Shown: piece after piece, positions 15,677 through 22,466 of the stretch | How positions within the stretch are numbered: position 1 is the stretch's first letter | Layout: each line of letters starts with the position of its first letter | NCBI GenBank assembly: GCA_002385675.1 | Contig: DGDY01000089.1 | Coordinates: 4,067 to 27,598 of the forward strand | Length of the DNA stretch: 23,532 nucleotides | Direction of reading: 5' to 3' | Source: Anaerolineales bacterium UBA3940 | GTDB lineage: Bacteria; Chloroflexota; Anaerolineae; Aggregatilineales; UBA3940 | Made by a program: the position numbers and the translations under genes | The notes under the pieces: generated by a model | The model's input: only the letters and a program-made list of their open reading frames with translations | What the model was told of the DNA's origin: nothing | The model's database searches: none

Positions 15677-17560
15677 ATGACGCACGTTATCGGCACCGCC
15701 GGCCATGTCGACCATGGCAAGTCGACGCTGGTGCAGGCGATGACCGGCATCGACCCTGACCGTCTCGCCGAGGAAAAACAGCGCGAGATGACCATCGACC
15801 TCGGCTTTGCCTGGCTGACGCTGCCAAGCGGCAGGACGGTCGGCATCGTCGATGTGCCCGGCCACCGCGACTTCATCGAGAATATGCTGGCAGGCGTCGG
15901 CGGGATCGACCTCGCGCTGCTGGTCATCGCCGCCGACGAAGGCGTAATGCCGCAGACACGCGAACATCTTGCCATCCTCGACCTGCTTGGCGTGACCAAC
16001 GCCGTCGTCGCCCTGACCAAGATCGACATGGTGCCGGACCCGGAATGGCTGGAGCTTGTCGCGCTCGACGTGTCCGAGTTGCTCGACCAGACCGCGCTGC
16101 GAGATGCGCCCATCGTGCCAGTCTCCGCGCGCACGGGTGACGGCCTGCCCGACCTGCTGACCGCGCTCGATGCCGCACTCGGCAAGCAGCCGCCCCGCCC
16201 TGACCTCGGTCGCCCACGCCTGCCCATCGACCGCATCTTCACGATCAGCGGGTTCGGCACGGTGGTGACCGGCACGCTCACCGGCGGCTCGCTGCACGTC
16301 GGGGATGAGGTTGTTATACAACCCCGCGGGCTGCACGCCCGCATCCGGGGCCTGCAAAGCCACAAGGAAGCCATCAGCAGCGCGCAGCCCGGCAGCCGCG
16401 TCGCGGTGAACCTCAGCGGGGTCGACCGGGGCGATATCCAGCGCGGCGATGTCGTCACCAGACCCGGCACGCTGCGCGGCACCACGCTCATCGATGTCCA
16501 GTTCCGCTACCTGCCCGACGCCGGGCGTCCGCTCCAGCACAACGCAGAGGTCAAGTTCTTCAGCGGCGCCGCCGAGTCCGTCGCGCACGTGCGCCTCGTC
16601 GGCAACCGCGAACTGCTCCCCGGTGAGGAAGGCTGGCTGCAGCTTCGCCTCGCGCAGCCCCTTGCCCTCGACAAGCGCGACCGCTTCATCCTGCGCTACC
16701 CCTCACCGGCGCAGACGATTGGCGGCGGGGTGGTGCTCGACCCGCACCCGCCGCACCGCTGGCGCCGCTTCAAGCCGGAGGTCATCGCCCGCTTCGAGAC
16801 GCTCGCCGCGGGCACGCCTGAAGACCTTGTGCTGCACGCCCTCCAGGGCGAAACAGCCCTCACCCCCGCCGATCTGGCGGCGCGAACCGGGCTTGCAGGC
16901 AGCGCGATTGAAGCCGCGCTTGCCGCGCTCGCCGGGGAGGGGCAGGTGTTCGAGCTGCTGTCCGGCTCGTGGATGGCCCTCGCCGCGTGGCAGCGCCTCA
17001 CCGGGCGGATGCAGGCTGAGTTAGCCGCCTACCACCAGCGCAACCCGCTGAGGCTGGGGATGCCGCGTGAGGCGCTGCGCAGCCGTCTGGGGCTGAGCGG
17101 TAAGCTGTTCCAGCCGTTCGTCCAGCGCGCGGTGGAGAGCGGTATTCTCGTTGACGCGGGCACGGCGCTGAGTCTTCCGGAGCACCGCGTCACGTTCACC
17201 CCCGCGCAGCAGGCCGCTATCGACCGGCTGATGCGCGAGTTTCAGGCGCAGCCCACTACCCCGCCCGCCACGCGTGACGCCGCAGCCCTGGTCGGCGAGG
17301 ACGTGCTCGCCGCCCTCGTCGAGCAGGGCCGGCTGGTGCAGGTCAACGAGGATGTGCTGTTCGACGCCGACACATACGCCGAACTCGTGCGGCAGGTCGA
17401 GCAGTTCATCGAGCGGGAAGGCTCTATTACCGTCGCTCAGGCCCGTGACCTGTTCAACACCAGCCGCAAGTACGTGCTCGCCTTGCTGGAGCACCTCGAC
17501 TCGATCGGGGTGACGCGCCGCACCGGCGACGAGCGGGTGCTACGCCGCGCCACTCGCTAA
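15677..17560 (+). CDS. selB: Selenocysteine-specific elongation factor SelB
   Basis: SelB is the GTPase that delivers Sec-tRNA to UGA codons marked by a SECIS hairpin. The 627-residue protein begins with a translational GTPase domain: G1 AGHVDHGKST (8-17), switch I with EEKQREMTIDLGFAW, G3 DVPGH (59-63), G4 TKID (114-117). The EEK-x-R-x-TIDLGFA pattern is specific to SelB rather than EF-Tu. Domain 2 starts at IDRIFTISGFGTVVTGTL. The C-terminal 250 residues are winged-helix repeats that bind the SECIS RNA, ending in ARDLFNTSRKYVLALLEHLD. Length agrees with bacterial SelB at 600-650. The ATG at 15677 lies 21 bp after the coiled-coil gene with a weak GAGG upstream. No selA, selC, selD or Sec gene is in the window, so the rest of the pathway must be elsewhere. 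Confidence 0.95.
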   Translation: MTHVIGTAGHVDHGKSTLVQAMTGIDPDRLAEEKQREMTIDLGFAWLTLPSGRTVGIVDVPGHRDFIENMLAGVGGIDLALLVIAADEGVMPQTREHLAILDLLGVTNAVVALTKIDMVPDPEWLELVALDVSELLDQTALRDAPIVPVSARTGDGLPDLLTALDAALGKQPPRPDLGRPRLPIDRIFTISGFGTVVTGTLTGGSLHVGDEVVIQPRGLHARIRGLQSHKEAISSAQPGSRVAVNLSGVDRGDIQRGDVVTRPGTLRGTTLIDVQFRYLPDAGRPLQHNAEVKFFSGAAESVAHVRLVGNRELLPGEEGWLQLRLAQPLALDKRDRFILRYPSPAQTIGGGVVLDPHPPHRWRRFKPEVIARFETLAAGTPEDLVLHALQGETALTPADLAARTGLAGSAIEAALAALAGEGQVFELLSGSWMALAAWQRLTGRMQAELAAYHQRNPLRLGMPREALRSRLGLSGKLFQPFVQRAVESGILVDAGTALSLPEHRVTFTPAQQAAIDRLMREFQAQPTTPPATRDAAALVGEDVLAALVEQGRLVQVNEDVLFDADTYAELVRQVEQFIEREGSITVAQARDLFNTSRKYVLALLEHLDSIGVTRRTGDERVLRRATR

Positions 17561-17588
17561 TACGTACCGGCCAGCCAGCGGCGCTCCC

Positions 17589-17616
17589 TTGCAGCATCGC
17601 AGAGAATAACTAGACT
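17589..17616 (+). promoter_or_regulatory. Predicted promoter of the three-TM protein gene
   Basis: TTGCAG (17589-17594) and TAGACT (17611-17616) are 16 bp apart, with a start near 17623 and a leader of about 40 nt. AAGGGAG at 17648-17654 then sits 8 nt before the ATG at 17663. Confidence 0.5.
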
Positions 17617-17662
17617 GTCCGGCAGAGTTTATTTCCCACGCTGTCCAAAGGGAGTGCCCCGC

Positions 17663-18457
17663 ATGACACCTGCCGAGATAGGCGTTTTGCTGCTGTTGTT
17701 GATTCAGGCGTTCAGGGCGCTGCGTCTGGCCATACAGGTCGTCAGGGGAGGTTTGCGGAACCAGCCGCCTGCAATGCAGGATGTCAGCCATCTCGAACTC
17801 CCGGTGCCGCCCGGCCTGCAGCCGGTAATGGACGAACTCCGGCAGCTAGGGCTCAAGCGGCTCGGCGAAGTGCAGCTTGTTCGCAACCCACAGATCACCG
17901 CCTGGCTGTTATCAGACCCGGCGTACGAGCTAACGGCGGAAGCCTTTTTGCCGTCGGAGGCGGACATACCGTCGGTTGTCGGGTTCGGTACCATGTTCGG
18001 CGAGGCCGGTGACGCATACGTGCTCACCCATTTCAGAGAACCGTATCCCGGCATGCTGCGCACTGTTGACGAGCCAGACTTCAAGGCACAGGAGGTCACA
18101 GCCAGCCTTGCCGACGCACTGGCTGAGCATCGCCGCCAGGTGGACGAGCTTCGCGTACGGTACGGTGCGCCCTACCCTGCCCGCACCGTTGACGACTATC
18201 TGCATAAAGGCCGCATCTACATGCAGCGGTTCTACCCGCGGCGTGAGGGCAGCCAGTATAGGCCCGCCGTCCGTAAAACGAACATGATGCTCGGGGCCGA
18301 ACTGGCGCTGACAATCGCCCTGTTGGTGGCAACGCTGCTCGTTCCAACGCCAGTCGGGCGCTGGCTGCTCATGACGGCATTTATTGCGGTAGTCCTCGGC
18401 TTTGAGCTTTCCATCATCCGGCACTGGAAGCGGGTTCGCGTGACGCGGGTGCCCTGA
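17663..18457 (+). CDS. Predicted three-TM membrane protein, function unknown
   Basis: The 264-residue product has one N-terminal hydrophobic helix (IGVLLLLLIQAFRALRLAI), a soluble middle of about 180 residues, and a C-terminal pair of helices (ELALTIALLVATLLVPTP and WLLMTAFIAVVLGFELSII) followed by a basic tail. The middle domain has alternating strands and helices (LPVPPGLQPVMDELRQLG, LGEVQLVRNPQITAWLL, SVVGFGTMFGEAGDAYVLTH). The tone resembles a small ligand- or interaction-type domain, but I do not recognise a family. No catalytic motif is evident. The ATG at 17663 is chosen because AAGGGAG lies 8 nt upstream; a GTG at 17654 overlaps that site. It has its own promoter, so it need not share a role with selB. 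Confidence 0.8.
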   Translation: MTPAEIGVLLLLLIQAFRALRLAIQVVRGGLRNQPPAMQDVSHLELPVPPGLQPVMDELRQLGLKRLGEVQLVRNPQITAWLLSDPAYELTAEAFLPSEADIPSVVGFGTMFGEAGDAYVLTHFREPYPGMLRTVDEPDFKAQEVTASLADALAEHRRQVDELRVRYGAPYPARTVDDYLHKGRIYMQRFYPRREGSQYRPAVRKTNMMLGAELALTIALLVATLLVPTPVGRWLLMTAFIAVVLGFELSIIRHWKRVRVTRVP

Positions 18458-18488
18458 ACGAGCGCGATGCCCCTATAAAACAAACAGC

Positions 18489-18508
18489 CCCACCCACGAT
18501 TGGGTGGG
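18489..18508 (+). terminator. Terminator-like hairpin after the three-TM protein gene
   Basis: CCCACCCA (18489-18496) pairs perfectly with TGGGTGGG (18501-18508) around a 4-nt loop CGAT. ATAACTTTTC follows, so the T-tract is displaced by four bases. It lies 31 bp after the stop codon. Confidence 0.65.
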
Positions 18509-18541
18509 ATAACTTTTCACTCCTCCCTGAAGATTGAAAAA

Positions 18542-18570
18542 GTAGGGGCCGGTCTGAGACCGGCCCCTAC
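18542..18570 (-). terminator. groEL terminator made from a perfect 13-bp palindrome
   Basis: Arms 18542-18554 (GTAGGGGCCGGTC) and 18558-18570 are exact complements with loop TGA. Read on the minus strand the stem is followed at once by TTTTT (18536-18540 are A on plus), which fits an intrinsic terminator for groES-groEL. The GTAGGGGC...GCCCCTAC form also resembles a palindromic repeat seen dispersed in many bacterial genomes, so this may be a recruited repeat. Confidence 0.85.
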
Positions 18571-18596
18571 ATCAATCCATCTGTCAATGCCTCAGC

Positions 18597-20225
18597 TTAG
18601 TACTGCGGCATCGGCGGGGGGGAAGCCTTCTCCTGCTCCGGCACGTCGGTGATCAGCGCCTCGGTCGTCAGGATCATCGCCGCGATGCTCGCCGCGTTCT
18701 CCAGCGCGCCACGCGTCACCTTCGCCGGGTCGATGATACCGGCCTTGATCATGTCAACGTACTCGCCGCTGATCACGTCATAGCCGATATTCGGGTTGCC
18801 CTCTTCCTCCGCCTTGCGGCGAACGGTGTCGATGATGACCGCGCCGTCACGGCCCGCGTTCGCCGCGATCTTGCGCATCGGAGCCTCGAGCGCCTCACGC
18901 ACGATGGTCACGCCGGTCTGCTCATCCGGGTAATCCATCACGAGGTCGTCCAGCGCCTTCATGGCGTTGATCAGAGCCACACCACCACCCGGCACGATGC
19001 CTTCCTCGACAGCGGCGCGGGTCGCGCTGAGCGCGTCCTCGACACGATGCTTCTTTTCCTTCAGCTCAACCTCGGTGGCCGCACCCACGCGGATGACCGC
19101 CACACCACCGGCCAGCTTCGCCAGGCGCTCCTGGAGCTTCTCGCGGTCGTAGTCGGACGTGCTCTGCTCGATGGAGACCTTGATCTCCTCAATGCGGCCC
19201 TGGATGGCCTTCTCATCGCCCTTGCCGCCGACGATCGTCGTCTCGTCCTTCGTGGCGACGACCTTCTCCGCGCGGCCCAGGTCCTCGATGGTCGCGCTCT
19301 CGAGCTTGCGGCCAACTTCCTCGCTGATGACGGTACCGCCCGTCAGCACGGCGATGTCCTGCAGCATCTGCTTGCGGCGGTCGCCGAAGCCGGGGGCCTT
19401 CACGGCAAGAACATTCAGCATGCCGCGCAGCTTGTTCAGAACCAGCGTCGCGAGCGCCTCGCCGTCAACATCCTCGGCGATGACCACCAGCTCGCGCTTG
19501 CCGCGGTTCAGCAGCTTCTCAAGGATCGGCATCAGGTCAGTGGCAGCCGAGATCTTCTTGTCGTGGATGAGGATGTAGGGCTCCTCGATGACCGCTTCCA
19601 TCGACTCTGGGTTGGTCACGAAGTACGGGCTGATGTAGCCGCGGTCGAACTGCATACCCTCGACGTACTCGGTCTCGAAGTCGAGGCCCTTGCTCTCCTC
19701 AACGGTGATGACGCCGTCCTTACCGACCTTCCACATCACCTCGGCGATCAACTCACCGATCTCGCGGTCCTGCGCGGAAATGCTCGCCACGCTGGCGATC
19801 TCTTCCTGGGTGTCGATCTCGACAGCCTGGTCGAGGATAGCCTTCGCCACGCGCTCGGTCGCCGCCTCGATGCCGCGCTTCAGGAGCATCGGGTTGGCAC
19901 CTGCCGCGACGTTCTTCAGGCCGAGGTTAACCATCGTCTGGGCCAGCACGATGCTCGTGGTGGTACCGTCACCGGCGATGTCGTTGGTGCGAGTTGCGGC
20001 TTCCTTCAGAAGCTGCGCGCCCATGTTCTCATACGGATCTTCCAGCTCGATTTCCTTGGCTACCGTCACACCATCATGCGTAATGGTGGGCGCACCAAAC
20101 TTCTTGTCGAGAGCGACGTTGCGACCCTTGGGGCCGAGCGTGGTGGTCACGGCGTTCGCCAGTACGTCAACACCGTACTTGAGCTTACGACGCGCCTCCT
20201 CGGAAAACACTAACTGCTTGGGCAT
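18597..20225 (-). CDS. groEL: Chaperonin GroEL (Hsp60)
   Basis: GroEL forms the double-ring ATP-driven folding chamber in the cytosol. The 542-residue sequence is complete, with the typical start [18 protein letters not shown], the ATP site GDGTTT at 85-90, the apical domain (around [17 protein letters not shown]) and the late motif [13 protein letters not shown]. The last residues are [10 protein letters not shown]. The usual flexible Gly-Gly-Met repeat tail is absent, which could alter cavity dynamics. The ATG at 20225 has GGAGG 11 nt upstream. That ribosome site can pair in a small hairpin with bases just before the ATG. It is 55 bp downstream of groES and is transcribed with it from the CIRCE-controlled promoter. 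A strong hairpin terminator follows. Confidence 0.97.
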   Translation of the reverse strand: MPKQLVFSEEARRKLKYGVDVLANAVTTTLGPKGRNVALDKKFGAPTITHDGVTVAKEIELEDPYENMGAQLLKEAATRTNDIAGDGTTTSIVLAQTMVNLGLKNVAAGANPMLLKRGIEAATERVAKAILDQAVEIDTQEEIASVASISAQDREIGELIAEVMWKVGKDGVITVEESKGLDFETEYVEGMQFDRGYISPYFVTNPESMEAVIEEPYILIHDKKISAATDLMPILEKLLNRGKRELVVIAEDVDGEALATLVLNKLRGMLNVLAVKAPGFGDRRKQMLQDIAVLTGGTVISEEVGRKLESATIEDLGRAEKVVATKDETTIVGGKGDEKAIQGRIEEIKVSIEQSTSDYDREKLQERLAKLAGGVAVIRVGAATEVELKEKKHRVEDALSATRAAVEEGIVPGGGVALINAMKALDDLVMDYPDEQTGVTIVREALEAPMRKIAANAGRDGAVIIDTVRRKAEEEGNPNIGYDVISGEYVDMIKAGIIDPAKVTRGALENAASIAAMILTTEALITDVPEQEKASPPPMPQY

Positions 20226-20280
20226 AGGTTAGTCAACCTCCATCAGATGACTGTCGTTACACTAAGGGGGAGTAAGGGGG

Positions 20281-20580
20281 CTACTCCTCGATGATCGCCA
20301 GGATGTCGGATTCCTTGAGGATGAGGAGATTCTTGCCGTTCAGCTTGACCTCGGTGCCAGCATACTTGGCAAACAGCACCGTCTGGCCGACTTCCACATC
20401 CATCGGGATGCGCTTGCCATCGTCATCCTTGCGGCCCGCGCCCACGGCCAGAACGTTACCCTGCTGCGGCTTTTCCTTGGCCGTCTCCGGCAGAACAAGC
20501 TGCCCGCCGGCAAAGGTTTCTTCACGCTCGATGGGCTCAACGACCACACGGTCACCTAATGGTCGCAACTGAAGAGCCAT
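20281..20580 (-). CDS. groES: Co-chaperonin GroES (Hsp10)
   Basis: GroES is the heptameric lid of the GroEL chamber. The 99-residue product has the family start [16 protein letters not shown], the mobile loop region [21 protein letters not shown], the strand [10 protein letters not shown], the turn [19 protein letters not shown], and the end [13 protein letters not shown]. The ATG at 20580 has a perfect AAGGAGG 9 nt upstream. The frame is open further upstream to 20706, but that stretch covers the CIRCE operator and promoter and is not coding. First gene of groES-groEL. Confidence 0.97.
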   Translation of the reverse strand: MALQLRPLGDRVVVEPIEREETFAGGQLVLPETAKEKPQQGNVLAVGAGRKDDDGKRIPMDVEVGQTVLFAKYAGTEVKLNGKNLLILKESDILAIIEE

Positions 20581-20639
20581 AGCTCGATGCCTCCTTATAT
20601 CTGTGAATCGAGTAGTGTGTCGTGGGGTACTTCTCAATT

Positions 20640-20666
20640 TTAGCACTCTCATGCTTCGAGTGCTAA
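20640..20666 (-). promoter_or_regulatory. CIRCE operator (HrcA binding site)
   Basis: TTAGCACTC (20640-20648), a 9-bp spacer and GAGTGCTAA (20658-20666) form a perfect match to the CIRCE consensus. It begins about 5 bases after the predicted transcription start, where bound HrcA would block groESL. hrcA is not in this window. Confidence 0.97.
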
Positions 20667-20677
20667 CAGTCGTGCGT

Positions 20678-20706
20678 AGTATACGCAGTGTTGGAAGGGC
20701 TGTCAA
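20678..20706 (-). promoter_or_regulatory. groESL promoter
   Basis: On the minus strand TTGACA (20701-20706) and TATACT (20678-20683) are 17 bp apart. This is a near-consensus housekeeping promoter with a start near 20671, directly before the CIRCE operator. Confidence 0.92.
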
Positions 20707-20815
20707 GGGGAGTGGATGGGGCTATAAGGTGTTTTTAATGAAGTTCTTATACACCTGCACCGCGCAGGCGGCACGCAAACAGCGGCGGGATGACTGTCCG
20801 GGCCATTGGGCTCGA

Positions 20816-22438
20816 TCACATCATGGGTGTGCGGCCCACACTGCTGTTTACACCCGCGTCATCATCGCCGCTGTTCTTCTCTTGATAATCATTATGCTCT
20901 AAATCCGGGCCGTTGTAAAGGGCTTCTGGCCCCAGAGTATCACCCGGCAGCGCCGCTTCTTCCTCCGGCTCGGTCTGCACCGAGATCCGCTCCAGCGCAG
21001 CAAGGAGCGCCCGGCTCTGCACCGCGCAGTCGGAACCTAGCTGCCGGAAGACCTTATCAGCCCGATCGGCGTACTCCCACGCCTGCTCAAACAGATGCAT
21101 CGAGTAGTACAGGTCAGCCAGGTTCAGCCAGGTCACAGCCTGCTCATGGATATGCAATTCGCGCTTGAGCGCACTGAGGGCTTCAAACAGCAAGTCCTCG
21201 GCCCGCTGATAGTTGCCCTGCTGCTTGCACAGCATCGCCTGCTGGCACTTGACCATCGCCAGCGCCGGCTCATCATCCAGCGCCTCGAGCAGGCTGCCCG
21301 CCCGCGCGTAATCCTCGTCCGCCCGGCTCCACAGGCCCATATCATGCCGCAACGCGCCGAGGGCCATAAAGGCCCGCGCCTCCAGCCGCGCATCACCAAG
21401 CCCGCGTGCCAACGTCGCCGCCTGCTCCGCCGCGATCAGCGCCTCATCCCGCTGGCCAAGCGTGCGGTGCGCCAGCGACAGGTTGATCAGCGCCGTCGCC
21501 ATGTCGCGCTGAGTCCCGCTGTGCAGCTCAAACACGCGCAGGCTGCGCCGGTAGGTCTTGATCGCTGCCTGTGTCTTGCCGGTCATGAGGTCCATATTGG
21601 CGATGTTGTTCTGCGCCCGCGCCGAGCCGACTTCGTCACTGTCCCGCTCGAACAGGTTGCGGGCGCCCTCGTAGGCACGGCGTGCGTCGGCCCACTCGCC
21701 CCGGTCGCGCAGCCAGTGCCCCAGCAACAGCAGGCGCTCCGCACCCGTCCGCAGATCGCCCCGCTTCACCGCCGCCGCCGACCACCCCTGAAAGGCCGCG
21801 CGAGCCGTTTCGCTGTCGCCCGCCGCGCGCGCAATCGCCGCCTGCACGGCGAGCGCATCCTCATAGCTGCTGTCCAGTGCCAGCGCTGAGGCGGTAGCGG
21901 CAAGCGCCAGTTCGTGCTGCCCCCGGTTCCATGCCGCCTGGGCCAGCGCGGCCTGCCGGAAGGCCTCGAACTGCGCCGGGCGCGGCATGCTCTTGATCCG
22001 CCGGCGCAGGTCATCGCTGATGCGGATGCCCAGCGCCTCGATGAGCGCCAGCGAGACGTGCTCAACAAAGCGAGGGAAGGCGGCAACCGGCGTCGAGGCC
22101 TCAATCGGCGGCTCCTCATCCACCCCCTCGACGATGAGCCTCACCCCGAACTGCTTGCCATCCTCATCGTACACATACCACCCGTAGACGATCGCATCCG
22201 CGCGGAACTGCGCCTGCACCGCCGCACGCTGGTTTTCATCGGGGGGAAGCTCGTGCTTCTGGAGCGCCATGTAGCGCGCCAGCACGCGGCTCTCGACGAC
22301 CGGCACATCGGCTCGCTCCAGGTGGTCGCTCAGTAGCTTGCTGAACAGCGCCCCCAGCGCGTACGCCTCATCCGTGTCCTGGTTGCCGGCGAGCGGCACA
22401 ACCGCGACCGGCCTGCTGTTTCCTGCCTGCGTGCTCAT
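20816..22438 (-). CDS. Tetratricopeptide-repeat protein with TolB-N/CsgG-like N-terminal domain
   Basis: The 540-residue protein has two parts. Residues about 10-130 (VAVVPLAGNQDTDEAYALG, FSKLLSDHLERADVPVVES, FRADAIVYGWYVYDEDGK) resemble the alpha/beta domain that precedes TPRs in TolB-N, FlgO or CsgG-like proteins, where it senses or scaffolds. Residues about 160-490 are helical TPR-type repeats: AWNRGQHELALAATASALAL, NNIANMDLMTGKTQAAIKTY, INLSLAHRTLGQRDEALI, LNLADLYYSMHLFEQAWE. The C-terminal 50 residues are acidic and probably disordered. There is no signal peptide or transmembrane helix, so it is likely cytosolic. It follows the sbcC-like gene by 28 bp on the same strand, so the two are probably co-transcribed. 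The function is unknown; TPRs suggest protein-protein contacts. No obvious terminator lies between it and the groESL promoter. Confidence 0.85.
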   Translation of the reverse strand: MSTQAGNSRPVAVVPLAGNQDTDEAYALGALFSKLLSDHLERADVPVVESRVLARYMALQKHELPPDENQRAAVQAQFRADAIVYGWYVYDEDGKQFGVRLIVEGVDEEPPIEASTPVAAFPRFVEHVSLALIEALGIRISDDLRRRIKSMPRPAQFEAFRQAALAQAAWNRGQHELALAATASALALDSSYEDALAVQAAIARAAGDSETARAAFQGWSAAAVKRGDLRTGAERLLLLGHWLRDRGEWADARRAYEGARNLFERDSDEVGSARAQNNIANMDLMTGKTQAAIKTYRRSLRVFELHSGTQRDMATALINLSLAHRTLGQRDEALIAAEQAATLARGLGDARLEARAFMALGALRHDMGLWSRADEDYARAGSLLEALDDEPALAMVKCQQAMLCKQQGNYQRAEDLLFEALSALKRELHIHEQAVTWLNLADLYYSMHLFEQAWEYADRADKVFRQLGSDCAVQSRALLAALERISVQTEPEEEAALPGDTLGPEALYNGPDLEHNDYQEKNSGDDDAGVNSSVGRTPMM

Positions 22439-22466
22439 ATCGTACGCTTAACCGCCTCCGCCCGGC

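Noticed and set aside
17561..17662. A selenocysteine tRNA gene or SECIS element next to selB
   Set aside because: The gap after selB and the leader before the coiled-coil gene show no tRNA-like cloverleaf or long-arm structure that I could draw.
19047..20213. A 388-residue plus-strand frame opposite groEL
   Set aside because: groEL is complete on minus. Such antisense frames opposite chaperonin genes are a common composition artefact.
20581..20706. An N-terminal extension of GroES
   Set aside because: It would translate the CIRCE operator and promoter; the start at 20580 has a perfect AAGGAGG.
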